Positions 17,872 to 26,241 of a DNA stretch of 64,000 bases are shown in pieces. Each line of letters starts with the position of its first letter. Position 1 is the first letter of the stretch. The stretch covers positions 9,570 through 73,569 of the forward strand of contig CAKOUO010000007.1 of the NCBI GenBank assembly GCA_934120645.1, in the 5' to 3' direction. The translations under genes were made by a program, and so were the position numbers. The stretch comes from an uncultured Clostridia bacterium (GTDB lineage Bacteria > Bacillota > Clostridia > TANB77 > CAG-508). Under the pieces are notes generated by a model. It was not told where the DNA came from, did no database searches, and worked only from the letters and a program-made list of their open reading frames with translations.

Positions 17872-19092
17872 CAATATTCTCTATCAAAATCGTTTTCTTT
17901 CTCCTTAAATTCATTTATATCGAGTTGTTTTTCAAAATTAATATTATATGTTTCTTTCTCAAAATCTCGTACAAGTTCATCCTCAGACGGATATGAAAAC
18001 TTATGGCAAAGCCATTTAATAAATCTTTTTAAAGTCACTTTAAATTTATCAATCATTTTATTTAAGTTCTTATTTTCCTGCTTTAATTTATGAATTTCTT
18101 TTTTATATTCGTGTTCCATATTATAAGCTTTATTTTCATATTTCAATTCTAGTTCTTTTTCCTTATTTTCCAATTCTTCCTTAAGCAAACTATTTGAGAA
18201 TCTTAAGTTTACGTTTTTTTCTGTCAATTTTATATAATCTTCTTTGAAGTCTTCAGCAAAATCTACCGTGCTTACTTGTTTTGATAATTCTTTATGCAAT
18301 GCCTTGTTTTCTTGATAAAGCTTTTGGATTAGTTCATCTCTAGGTTTTATTATTGCATTTTCTATTTTTTCATCACGATTAAATATAGCTCTTTTAAATT
18401 CTTTAATATTAGGTGTTTGTGGCAATTTTAAAGTTATGTTTTCTACTACCTTTTTAGTATTTTCAAAATTAGTTATTTGCTTGTAATTCTGGATTGATTC
18501 GTTTTTTCTTTTGGTTTCTTCTACAGGTAATCCTCTTTGCAAATCAAATCCTTTGCTTGTTATATATTCGTGAAAAGCATTTTGCAAATTTCTATAACTG
18601 TCTCTGCCTTTCCAAAAATCTCTACAACATACTTTATCAATTTCATGTCCGTCTTTATCTTTTGTATGAACTACTGGAATGTAAATTAAGTGCATATGTG
18701 GAGTAGTTTCATCAAAATGTACTATAGCTGATATTATATATTTCTCTCTAAGACTTTTGTAATTGCAGATGAAGTTGTAACTTTCTTCAAAATATCTTTT
18801 AGTTTCCTCCATTCCAATTGTATCAAAGAATTCCTTATCTGATGTAAATATCATTTCGCACATTATAATGCTGTTACTCCTTATTTGTCCTTGTAAATCG
18901 TATTTTTTCCTTAGTCTGTCAAATTCTTTTGTGTAACTTAATTCATTTTTCTTGAAGTAATAATTTAAGTTTGATTTGCTAATATCTATTTCCTTATTTG
19001 AATGATTTTTTGCTTTTCTATCATTATGAACACATATTCCGATTAGCTTGGCTCCTCGTTAATTTTTCATTTCTTACTATAGCATAACTCAT
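17871..19092 (-). CDS. MOBV (Pre/Mob) relaxase, predicted +1 recoding at CGG codon 18
   Basis: Conventional reading gives only a start at 18863, missing the relaxase N-terminus. Upstream, ATG 19092 (preceded by AGAAAGGA) opens MSYAIVRNEKLTRSQAN, the typical MOBV beginning. Codon 18 is then CGG (19041-19039). Skipping its C continues as GICVHNDRKAKNHSNKEID and joins the long frame. The joined protein has 406 residues, with the MOBV motif HFDETTPHMHL, TSDKEFF upstream of it, and a coiled-coil C-terminal half. It should nick oriT at 19129-19148. If no recoding occurs the gene is a frameshifted pseudogene. Confidence 0.85.
19039..19041 (-). other. in-frame CGG codon, candidate +1 recoding site (relaxase)
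   Basis: The minus-strand reading is GCT-AAT-CGG-AAT. Skipping C (complement of 19041) gives GGA-ATA-TGT-GTT-CAT-AAT-GAT (GICVHND), the conserved region after the MOBV N-terminus. Confidence 0.7.
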
Positions 19093-19128
19093 TTCTCTGA
19101 AGTCCTTTCTTGCTCGAAACAAATTTAT

Positions 19129-19148
19129 TTGTCTAACACACTAGACAA
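19129..19148 (-). other. oriT of the MOBV (pMV158) type
   Basis: The minus strand contains TAGTGTGTTA, matching the known MOBV nick sequence TAGTGTG/TTA. It lies within a hairpin with 7-bp arms (TTGTCTA / TAGACAA). It is 37 bases upstream of the relaxase start, the usual position. Confidence 0.8.
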
Positions 19149-19184
19149 GTTTTCCAAACTTATCCGTGTGCTCTGCGAGGCTTT

Positions 19185-19283
19185 CCTAAAAATGCCTTAA
19201 CATTTTTAGGATATAAATTATAATGAACTTGTCATTATAATTTATAGTGAAATTGCCCATATAAAGTAGAGCTGGCAATTTCA
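19185..19283. repeat. three consecutive perfect hairpins between oriT and rep gene (candidate replication origin)
   Basis: Hairpin 1 has arms CCTAAAAATG / CATTTTTAGG (19185-19210). Hairpin 2 has 15-bp arms TATAAATTATAATGA / TCATTATAATTTATA (19212-19246). Hairpin 3 has arms TGAAATTGCC / GGCAATTTCA (19248-19283). They sit at the end of the minus-strand rep gene and upstream of mob. They could be an origin, single-strand origin or terminators. Confidence 0.6.
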
Positions 19284-19314
19284 TATCAAAGCCATTGCTT
19301 ACGAGGTTACCTAG

Positions 19315-20205
19315 TTAATTATCATAAGCAAAGTTAGCATAGAGAAAATCAAGTGAGTCATCTTCATAGTCACATCCCTTATAAGAAGCCTTATTTTCTT
19401 TCTTCTTTGGAATAGAAATATTTGTGTTTCCTAAATTATTATATAAGCAAATCATCAAATAATTTTTAGCATTTTGTATATTAGGTATATTTTTTAATAT
19501 ATCTAATAATTGTATTAAATTTTCTTTTACTATAAATTTTAATTTATCTAATATTTTGTAGTGATTAACCGTTACACTTCCAACTTTTAGAGTATCTTTA
19601 TAATATAGACTATCAATAACATCTTCTAAAATAGTCTTTTCTTCTTGTGTAAATTCTTCTAGTTTACATTTATCTTTTATTTCTTTTAAATGCAGTTCAT
19701 CGTCACTATTAGGATTGATAGAATAAGTATTGATTATATTAGTTTTGATATTATTAGTATTGATTCCTCGTAAATTCTCCGATTCCAAATTCGTATTATT
19801 TTCGTTTCCAGAATCGTAATTTTTACGAGTCAAGAAACGTAAATTTTCCGTTTCTTCATGTTGTATTTTCCCAACATATATTAAATTAGGCTTTCCTAAT
19901 CCTTGTCTTTTTTCTTGTACGAGTCCTACTTCATTTAATTGCTTAAATGCTTTTGTTGCAGTTTTATCAGATAAATTCAATTTTCCCTGTACTTCTTCTC
20001 TTGTAAAAATTAAATATATATTTCTTTCTTCATCTATCCAATGATTTTTTTGAGATAGTGATAATCTGTCTAGTAAAAAAGCATATAGTATTTTACTATC
20101 TGAATTTAGTTTATCTTTATATAAAGAACTTACAAATAGTTCTTGTGGTATTTTATAATATGAATTTTCTAAATATTCATTATCTTTATAAGGTTTAAAT
20201 TCCAT
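19315..20205 (-). CDS. RepA_N-type replication initiator
   Basis: 296 residues. The N-terminal winged-helix domain (about 15-110: YYKIPQELFVSSLYKDKLNS, then LSDKTATKAFKQL) is typical of RepA_N initiators of theta-replicating plasmids and integrative elements in Bacillota. The middle is polar and Asn-rich (about 130-165). The C-terminal helical region (about 185-265) resembles DUF6017. It should allow replication of the excised element. AGGAGAAC lies before ATG 20205. Confidence 0.85.
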   Translation of the reverse strand: MEFKPYKDNEYLENSYYKIPQELFVSSLYKDKLNSDSKILYAFLLDRLSLSQKNHWIDEERNIYLIFTREEVQGKLNLSDKTATKAFKQLNEVGLVQEKRQGLGKPNLIYVGKIQHEETENLRFLTRKNYDSGNENNTNLESENLRGINTNNIKTNIINTYSINPNSDDELHLKEIKDKCKLEEFTQEEKTILEDVIDSLYYKDTLKVGSVTVNHYKILDKLKFIVKENLIQLLDILKNIPNIQNAKNYLMICLYNNLGNTNISIPKKKENKASYKGCDYEDDSLDFLYANFAYDN

Positions 20206-20262
20206 AAAAAAAGTTCTCCTTTCTATTTATTTGAAGAACTTTAAAACAACTTGATATTTTTC

Positions 20263-20316
20263 CTTGAAACTTTCTTGAAACATTATAAAAATTTTCTTGA
20301 AACTTTTTCTTGAAGA
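20263..20316. repeat. integrase arm-type repeats, right end
   Basis: CTTGAAAC at 20263-20270, 20274-20281 and 20296-20303, plus near copy CTTGAAGA from 20309. They mirror the repeats near the left end (10612-10675). Confidence 0.65.
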
Positions 20317-20451
20317 AAATGAGCATATTTTATAACATTTTTCAGAACTCAAAAAATTATGCTATTCTTCATTTTTATTGAAAAATAGCATAATTCATGA
20401 TTTTTGAATTTTTATAAATTCTTTCAAATTCCCTTGAAAAAGGGCAAAATA

Positions 20452-20463
20452 TGGTCGAGGTGA
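20452..20463. other. attachment site at tRNA-Pro end
   Basis: TGGTCGAGGTGA, the reverse complement of the last 12 bases of tRNA-Pro including CCA, repeated at 10538-10549. Confidence 0.88.
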
Positions 20464-20527
20464 CAGGGATCGAACCTGCGACCTCATGGTCCCAAACCAC
20501 GCGCGCTACCAACTGCGCTACACCTCG
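20452..20527 (-). tRNA. tRNA-Pro (anticodon TGG)
   Basis: Cloverleaf with acceptor CGAGGTG/CACCTCG, anticodon loop TTTGGGA, T-loop TTCGATC and encoded CCA. It is the integration site of the element; the acceptor-end sequence is kept intact by the element. Confidence 0.96.
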
Positions 20528-20607
20528 ATATTCATATGTGACTAATATAATATAACACAAAATAAAGTATTTTGCAATATTTTTTGAAAAATTTTTTGAA
20601 AAAAATA

Positions 20608-20641
20608 GAACTAGATTTATTGCAAAGAAGAAATCTAGTTC
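20608..20641 (-). terminator. terminator of FAD-Rieske gene
   Basis: GAACTAGATTT / AAATCTAGTTC with a 12-base loop, followed on the minus strand by a T-rich run. It lies downstream of the oxidoreductase gene; the rest of 20528-20736 shows nothing else. Confidence 0.75.
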
Positions 20642-20736
20642 ATAAATAAAAAATAATTATATAAATATATGAATTATAAGCAAATTGTAGCAAAAAGAAC
20701 AAAATAAGTCAACAAAAATTCTAAAAAATTTTAAAA

Positions 20737-22231
20737 TTATAAATCATATTTTTCTAAATTTTTAAAAGCAGGATCATAAAGATTAACACCCATATAATTA
20801 AATCTAGAACCATGACAAGGACAATCCCAAGTTTTATCCGCGTCATTCCAAGAAAGAAGACAACCTAAATGAGTACAAAAAGGCTTAATTGCAAAGATAT
20901 TTCCGAGTAGAATCTTTATATATACCAACTTTTTGATTATTAACATCAATAATACCACCAGAATTACAAGAAATATTATAAAAATCTAAATTAGAATCCT
21001 TTAATTTATTAATAAATAACGAATTAACAGATTCTGTTAATATATTTTTAAATTCTTTTCTATTTTTTAAAGGTTGCATACGCGTAGAATCAAATAAATA
21101 AGAATATTTATTTTCTTTACCTAAAATCATATCTGTGATAATATTAGCAGCAACATTAGAAAGAGTCATTCCCCATTTTTTAAAACCAGTACCAATATAG
21201 ATATTTTCCATAGTATTAGAAAAAGGACCAATATAAGGAACTTTATCTAAACTTATACAATCACGAGTATTCCATCTAAATAATATTTCAGAAGAAGGAT
21301 ATAATTGTTTTACATATTTTTCTAAAGCACCATATGTTTGTTCATAATTAACAGAAATTCCAGTTTTATGTTCGGAACCACCTAAAAGTAGTATTTTTCT
21401 ACCATTATATTTTGCTGTTCTAAAAGAATATACGGGAGAAGAAGAGCTAATATACATTCCGTTAAATAAGGTCTTTTTAGTATCTACTCCTATAATATAA
21501 GAAGTGGATTGATACATTTTTGTAAAATACATACCAGGAAAGTTTAAAAAAGGATAATGTGATGCTAAAATAACATATTTTGATGTTACAACATGGTTAG
21601 CTGTGTAAGTAGAATAATAATTTTCGGCCTTTTTTACATCAAAAACAGTAGAGTTAGTAAAAATTTTTCCATTATTTTTAAAAATACAATTGCATAATCC
21701 ATATATATATAAAATAGGATTAAATTGTGCTTGGTTTTTAAATTGAATACCTGCAGCTATTTCAAAGGGTAACCCAATTTTTGTAACAAAATTAGCGGGA
21801 AATCCAAGAGAATTAACACAATCTACTTCATGTTTGAATTTTTTTATGTCAGATTTATTAGTAGTATAAACAAAATTAGATTGATGTTCAAAATCACATT
21901 TAATATTTTCTTCATCTATTATATTTTTTATATTATGGATAGCTTCTTCATTAGAAAGTAAATAATCACGAGCATATTTTTCATTAAAATTATTAATTAA
22001 GTAAGAATAAAAAAGACCATGTTGTGATGTTATTTTACCAGTTGTATTACCAGTTGTTTTTTCTCCAACACTATCCTTTTCTAGGACTACAACATTTAAG
22101 CCTGCTTTAGAAAGATAATAAGCACAGGTAATTCCAAAAATTCCTGCACCTATTATACAAACATCAGCATCTAAATTTTTATCTAAATTTTGAAAATTCA
22201 TAAAATTTGAATCCAACCAAAGAGAACTCAT
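20737..22231 (-). CDS. FAD-dependent oxidoreductase with C-terminal Rieske domain (YhfW-like), predicted +1 recoding at CGG codon 443
   Basis: The N-terminal FAD motif GAGIFGITCAYYLSKAG opens a DAO-type oxidoreductase. The conventional frame stops at 20885 after codon 443 (CGG) and a nonsense tail. Skipping that C continues as GNIFAIKPFCTHLGC and reaches CPCHGSRF, completing a Rieske [2Fe-2S] site (C-x-H ... C-x2-H). The joined product is 497 residues, the usual length and order for YhfW-type proteins. It probably couples flavin and iron-sulfur redox; the substrate is unknown. Without recoding the Rieske domain would be lost. Confidence 0.87.
20903..20905 (-). other. in-frame CGG codon, candidate +1 recoding site (FAD-Rieske)
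   Basis: The minus-strand reading is TCT-ACT-CGG-AAA. Skipping C gives GGA-AAT-ATC-TTT, i.e. YKDSTGNIFAI, a normal Rieske entry with its conserved glycine. Confidence 0.75.
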
Positions 22232-22349
22232 AATAACCTCCAGTAATTTTTATTTTATTATTTGCAAAAAAACATAATAAATACTAAAAAAACTGGAAAA
22301 ATAAATATTAAAGTGATATACTAAAAAAAATTAAACAAAGGAGGATATC

Positions 22350-23747
22350 ATGGAAGAAAATTTAAAAGAAAAATTATTTAACAAAAAGGAAAATGGTTGG
22401 GATACCATTGACGAAAGGAAAAAACAAGAAATATTTGATTTTACAAAAGATTATATGAACTTTTTAAATAAAGCAAAAACAGAGAGAGAATTTATAGCAG
22501 AAGCAAGAAAAGTAGCAGATGAACATGGATATAGAGATATAATGGAATTTAACACATTAAAACCAGGTGATAAAATTTATTTTGTAAATAGAGAAAAAAG
22601 TATGTATTTAGCAATTATCGGAACAGAAAATATAGAAAATGGACTTCATATTATAGGTTCACATGTAGATTCACCAAGATTGGATTTAAAGCCAAATCCA
22701 CTTTATGAAGATTCAGAATTAGCATATTTTAAAACTCATTATTATGGTGGAATTAAAAAATATCAATGGACTACAATTCCTCTTAGTATACACGGAGTTA
22801 TTGTTAAAACAAATGGAGAAAAGATTACAGTAAATATAGGAGAAGATGAAAATGATCCAATATTTACAATTACAGATTTATTACCACATTTGGCCCAAGA
22901 ACAAATGGAGAAAAAATTAAAAAATGGAATTGATGGAGAAGATTTAAATATTTTAATTGGTAGTATTCCATATAAAGATGAAAATGCAAAAGAAAAAGTA
23001 AAATTAAATATCTTAAGAATATTAAATGAAAAATATGGTATAACAGAATCTGATTTATTAAGTTCAGAATTAGAAATAATACCAGCATTTAAGGCCAGAA
23101 GCTTAGGATTTGATTCTAGTATGGTTGCTGCATATGGTCAAGATGATAAAATTTGTGCATATACATCACTTGCAGCAATGATGACATTAAATAATGTGAA
23201 AAATACAGCAGTTTGTATTTTATCAGATAAAGAAGAAATAGGAAGTATGGGAAATACAGGTATGGAATCACATATGTTTGATTTCTTTATATCAGAGGTA
23301 TTAAATAAATTAGAAATAAATAGACCAAATTTATTAGATAAAGTATTCTGTTTTTCAAAAATGTTATCTTCAGATGTAGATGCAGGGTTTGATCCTATTT
23401 ATGCTAGTGTTTCAGATAAAACAAATGCAGGATATATAGGAAAAGGTATTAGCCTAAATAAATATACAGGTGCTAGGGGAAAATCTGGAGCATCTGATGC
23501 TAATGCAGAATATGTAGCATGGATTAGAAATTTATTAGAGAAAAATGATATTAGATATCAAATCGCAGAACTTGGAAAAGTTGATATTGGAGGCGGAGGA
23601 ACAATTGCATATATTTTAGCTAATAAAGGAGTAGATGTAATAGATTGTGGAGTTCCAGTTCTTTCAATGCATGCACCATATGAAGTTACAAGTAAATTTG
23701 ATATTTATTCAGCATATGAAACATATAAAGCTTTTTGGAAAGAGTAA
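22350..23747 (+). CDS. M18 family aminopeptidase
   Basis: 465 residues. Metal-site motifs of M18 peptidases are present: SHVDSPRLDLKP near the N-terminal third, SDKEEIGSMGNTG in the middle, and LSMHAPYEVTSKFDIY at the C-terminus. Length fits the family. It is a cytoplasmic dinuclear zinc aminopeptidase that removes N-terminal residues, often acidic ones. AGGAGG precedes ATG 22350. Monocistronic with a terminator. Confidence 0.92.
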   Translation: MEENLKEKLFNKKENGWDTIDERKKQEIFDFTKDYMNFLNKAKTEREFIAEARKVADEHGYRDIMEFNTLKPGDKIYFVNREKSMYLAIIGTENIENGLHIIGSHVDSPRLDLKPNPLYEDSELAYFKTHYYGGIKKYQWTTIPLSIHGVIVKTNGEKITVNIGEDENDPIFTITDLLPHLAQEQMEKKLKNGIDGEDLNILIGSIPYKDENAKEKVKLNILRILNEKYGITESDLLSSELEIIPAFKARSLGFDSSMVAAYGQDDKICAYTSLAAMMTLNNVKNTAVCILSDKEEIGSMGNTGMESHMFDFFISEVLNKLEINRPNLLDKVFCFSKMLSSDVDAGFDPIYASVSDKTNAGYIGKGISLNKYTGARGKSGASDANAEYVAWIRNLLEKNDIRYQIAELGKVDIGGGGTIAYILANKGVDVIDCGVPVLSMHAPYEVTSKFDIYSAYETYKAFWKE

Positions 23748-23751
23748 AATA

Positions 23752-23795
23752 AAAAAGTTGTTAAAAGGTGTTATATTACCTTTTGACAACTTTTT
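23752..23795. terminator. bidirectional terminator
   Basis: A 17-bp stem, AAAAAGTTGTTAAAAGG against CCTTTTGACAACTTTTT with one G-T pair, between convergent genes and overlapping the XRE stop. Confidence 0.88.
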
Positions 23796-24132
23796 AAAGT
23801 TTTTCTATTAAATCTATAATTGAAATAATAAAATTAATTTTATCTTTTGATAATGTACTTGCTTTTGTAGATAGTTCTAATTCTGGTTGTAAATCTTCAT
23901 TAACAATTAATTTGTTAAAAATAATATTAGGAGATATTCCTAATATATTCATATAATTTACAAGAGTTTCTACTTTTACTCCACCATTACCATTTTCAAT
24001 TCTTGAAATATATTTAACAGAAATCCCTAATTTTTCTGCAATTTTTTCTTGTGTTAGTTTGTTTTTTAAGCGATATTCTTTAAATACTTCACCTAAAATT
24101 TTGTCAATATCCATTTTAGAAATAGATTTCAT
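23794..24132 (-). CDS. XRE family transcriptional regulator
   Basis: 112 residues with an N-terminal helix-turn-helix (KLTQEKIAEKLGISVKYISR) and the ending GISPNIIFNKLI shared with the XRE protein at 10090-10434. The frame extends to ATG 24153, but GGAGGT (complement of 24138-24143) lies 5 bases before ATG 24132, so that start is chosen. The target is unknown. Confidence 0.83.
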   Translation of the reverse strand: MKSISKMDIDKILGEVFKEYRLKNKLTQEKIAEKLGISVKYISRIENGNGGVKVETLVNYMNILGISPNIIFNKLIVNEDLQPELELSTKASTLSKDKINFIISIIDLIEKL

Positions 24133-24316
24133 AATATACCTCCATGTATGCACAATCCTATTTATAAGTATATCAGTGCTTTTTTAAGAATTAAACTAAT
24201 TGGTAATGAGAAAAAATAAACATAAGAAATAATAAAAAACAAGAGAAAACGAAGTTTAAATAAAAAAAGAGTACCACTAATAGTGTACCCATATTTTAAA
24301 AATATAAAAATAAAAA

Positions 24317-24340
24317 CTGTAAGATATTAATATCTTACAG
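24317..24340 (-). terminator. terminator of tRNA-Arg(TCT)
   Basis: A perfect 24-bp palindrome beginning CTGTAAGATATT, followed on the minus strand by a T-rich run. Confidence 0.85.
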
Positions 24341-24343
24341 TTT

Positions 24344-24420
24344 TGGTGGGCCAAGAGGGGTTCGAACCCCCGACCCCGCGCTTAGAAGGCGCGTGCTCTA
24401 TCCAACTGAGCTATTGACCC
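24344..24420 (-). tRNA. tRNA-Arg (anticodon TCT)
   Basis: Cloverleaf with acceptor GGGTCAA/TTGGCCC (one G-T pair), anticodon loop CTTCTAA, T-loop TTCGAAC and encoded CCA. It reads AGA and AGG. Confidence 0.96.
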
Positions 24421-24537
24421 ATCTCATTGGACAACAAATATAATATCACAAAAAAAGTAAAATGTCAATCATAAAATATAAAAAAAATAAAAAAGCTGAA
24501 TAATAGATTTCCGTAATGTGAATTCTTTGTGAATTGC

Positions 24538-24566
24538 TTTACTTTAAAAAAATAAAATGGTATTAT
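24538..24566 (+). promoter_or_regulatory. promoter of Gld-like ABC operon
   Basis: TTTACT, 17 bases, TATTAT, ending 32 bases before the GTG start. Confidence 0.65.
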
Positions 24567-24598
24567 AAAAAAAATACAAATGTGAGGAGGAGTTTTTC

Positions 24599-25541
24599 GT
24601 GATAGAAGTAAAGAATGTCACAAAAAGATACGGAAAATTTACAGCCGTAGATAAAATTGACTTCAAAATAAACGAAGGAGAAATAGTAGGATTGCTACGG
24701 ACCTAATGGTGCTGGAAAAAGTACTACTATGAACATGATTACAGGATACATAGAACCAACAGAAGGGCAAATATTAATAAACAATTATGATATTTCCAAA
24801 AGACCAAAAAAAGCCAAATTACAAATTGGGTATATGCCAGAAGGAGTACCATTATATACAGATTTAACAGTAAAAGAATTTGTAACATATATGGCTGAAT
24901 TAAAAAAAGTAAATAAAAAAGAGAGAAAAGAAAAAGTAGAAAAAATTATAGAACAAACAGGATTAAAAAATGTTGAAAATAAATTAACTCGTAATTTGTC
25001 TAGAGGTTATAAACAAAGAGTAAGTATGGCAGGAGCATTAGTTGGAGAACCTAAAATATTAATACTAGACGAGCCAACAGTTGGTTTAGATCCAAAACAA
25101 ATTACAGAAATAAGAGAATTAATAAAAGAATTAGGAAAAACACATACAGTAATTTTAAGTTCTCATATTTTATCAGAAGTAAGTCAAATATGTAATAAAG
25201 TAATAATTATAAATAAGGGAAAAATTGTAGCAATAGATACACCAGAAAATCTAGAAAACAAAGTATCCAATAATAATACAATATATGTAACAGTAGAAGA
25301 CTTAGAAAACAAAATGGATACTATAAAAGAAAAAATAACAGAAATAAAAGATATAAAATTAATAAAAGAAAACGAAGATGGAACAAAACAATATGTATTA
25401 GAAGCAAATGGAGATATTGATTTAAGAAAGATAATATTTACAGAATTTGCAAAAGAAAATATAACTATTTTTGAAATGAAAAAAGCAGATACAACACTAG
25501 AAGATGCATTCATGAAAATAATAGAAGGAGGTAAAAACTAA
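24599..25541 (+). CDS. ABC transporter ATPase (GldA/NosF-type), predicted +1 recoding at CGG codon 34 inside Walker A
   Basis: AGGAGG (24585-24590) precedes GTG 24599. Frame 1 reads VIEVKNVTKRYGKFTAVDKI and GEIVGLL, then CGG and a stop two codons later. Skipping C24698 gives GPNGAGKSTTMNM, an intact Walker A, and continues through the signature LSRGYKQR, Walker B (ILILDEPTVGLDP) and the H-loop (SSHILSE) to 25541. The joined protein is 313 residues, the normal length. It should energise the permease encoded next, whose ATG overlaps its stop by one base. A frame begun at 24729 would lack Walker A and be inactive. Confidence 0.9.
24698..24700 (+). other. in-frame CGG codon, candidate +1 recoding site (ABC ATPase)
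   Basis: The reading is TTG-CTA-CGG-ACC-TAA. Skipping C24698 gives CTA-GGA-CCT-AAT-GGT, restoring LGPNG of Walker A exactly. Confidence 0.8.
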
Positions 25542-26227
25542 TGTGGGCAATTATAAAAAAAGAGTTTAAATCATATTTTTATACACCAATCGGATATATT
25601 TTCATAGGAGTATTTTTAATAGCATTTAGTATTTCCTTCTATTTTAGTGTAATAGGATATGGAAATGTAAATTTTGAATATATATATTATTCATTACCAA
25701 CAATATTGGTATTAGCATTTATTATACCATTATTAACAATGAGATCATTTTCTGAAGAAAGAAAAACAGGAACAGAACAATTATTATTAACATCACCAAT
25801 TAGTATAACAAAAATAGTATTAGGAAAGTTTATTGCAGCACTTGCAATAGTTATATTGACTGAATTATTTACATTTATGTATTTTGCAATTTTATGTCAT
25901 TATGGAACACCAAAATTAACAACAACATTTGCAACATTACTAGGCTTTTTACTATTTGTTATGTCATATATATCTTTTGGTATGCTAACATCAAGCCTAA
26001 CAGAAAATCAAATAATATCTGGAATTATATCAATAGGATTTTTTATAATTACATGGGTATTACCAGAATTTAATTCAAGTTTAGAAAGTTATTCTTTCAT
26101 TAATATGTTCTATAAATATACACAAGGGCAAATAGATATAGGTGATACAGTAACATTTATAACATTTACAATAACATGCTTATTATTAACAATAACAGTA
26201 ATGCAAAGAAGAAAAAGTGTAAAATAA
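25541..26227 (+). CDS. ABC-2 type permease (GldF-like)
   Basis: 228 residues with about six transmembrane helices; the conserved sequence MRSFSEERKTGTEQLLLTSP after helix 2 is typical of ABC-2 permeases of the GldF type. It partners the ATPase at 24599-25541 (1-base overlap) and the auxiliary protein that follows after 14 bases. Confidence 0.9.
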   Translation: MWAIIKKEFKSYFYTPIGYIFIGVFLIAFSISFYFSVIGYGNVNFEYIYYSLPTILVLAFIIPLLTMRSFSEERKTGTEQLLLTSPISITKIVLGKFIAALAIVILTELFTFMYFAILCHYGTPKLTTTFATLLGFLLFVMSYISFGMLTSSLTENQIISGIISIGFFIITWVLPEFNSSLESYSFINMFYKYTQGQIDIGDTVTFITFTITCLLLTITVMQRRKSVK

Positions 26228-26241
26228 TAGGAGGGATAAGA

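Larger units (their letters stand above)
10538..20463. mobile_element. integrative mobilizable element in tRNA-Pro (about 9.9 kb)
   Basis: Bounded by a 12-bp direct repeat of the tRNA-Pro(TGG) 3' end. It contains a tyrosine integrase, an excisionase, a zinc-finger protein, an AlbA-type protein, a P-loop kinase plus ABC exporter as cargo, a MOBV relaxase with adjacent oriT, and a RepA_N initiator. It has no conjugation machinery of its own, so transfer would need a helper. CTTGAAAC repeats near both ends look like integrase arm sites. Confidence 0.88.

Noticed and set aside
18863..18863. Relaxase start at 18863
   Set aside because: It would omit the MOBV N-terminal region, which is present upstream and joined through CGG codon 18.
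20375..20560. Open frame across tRNA-Pro
   Set aside because: It overlaps the tRNA and attachment site and has no ribosome site.
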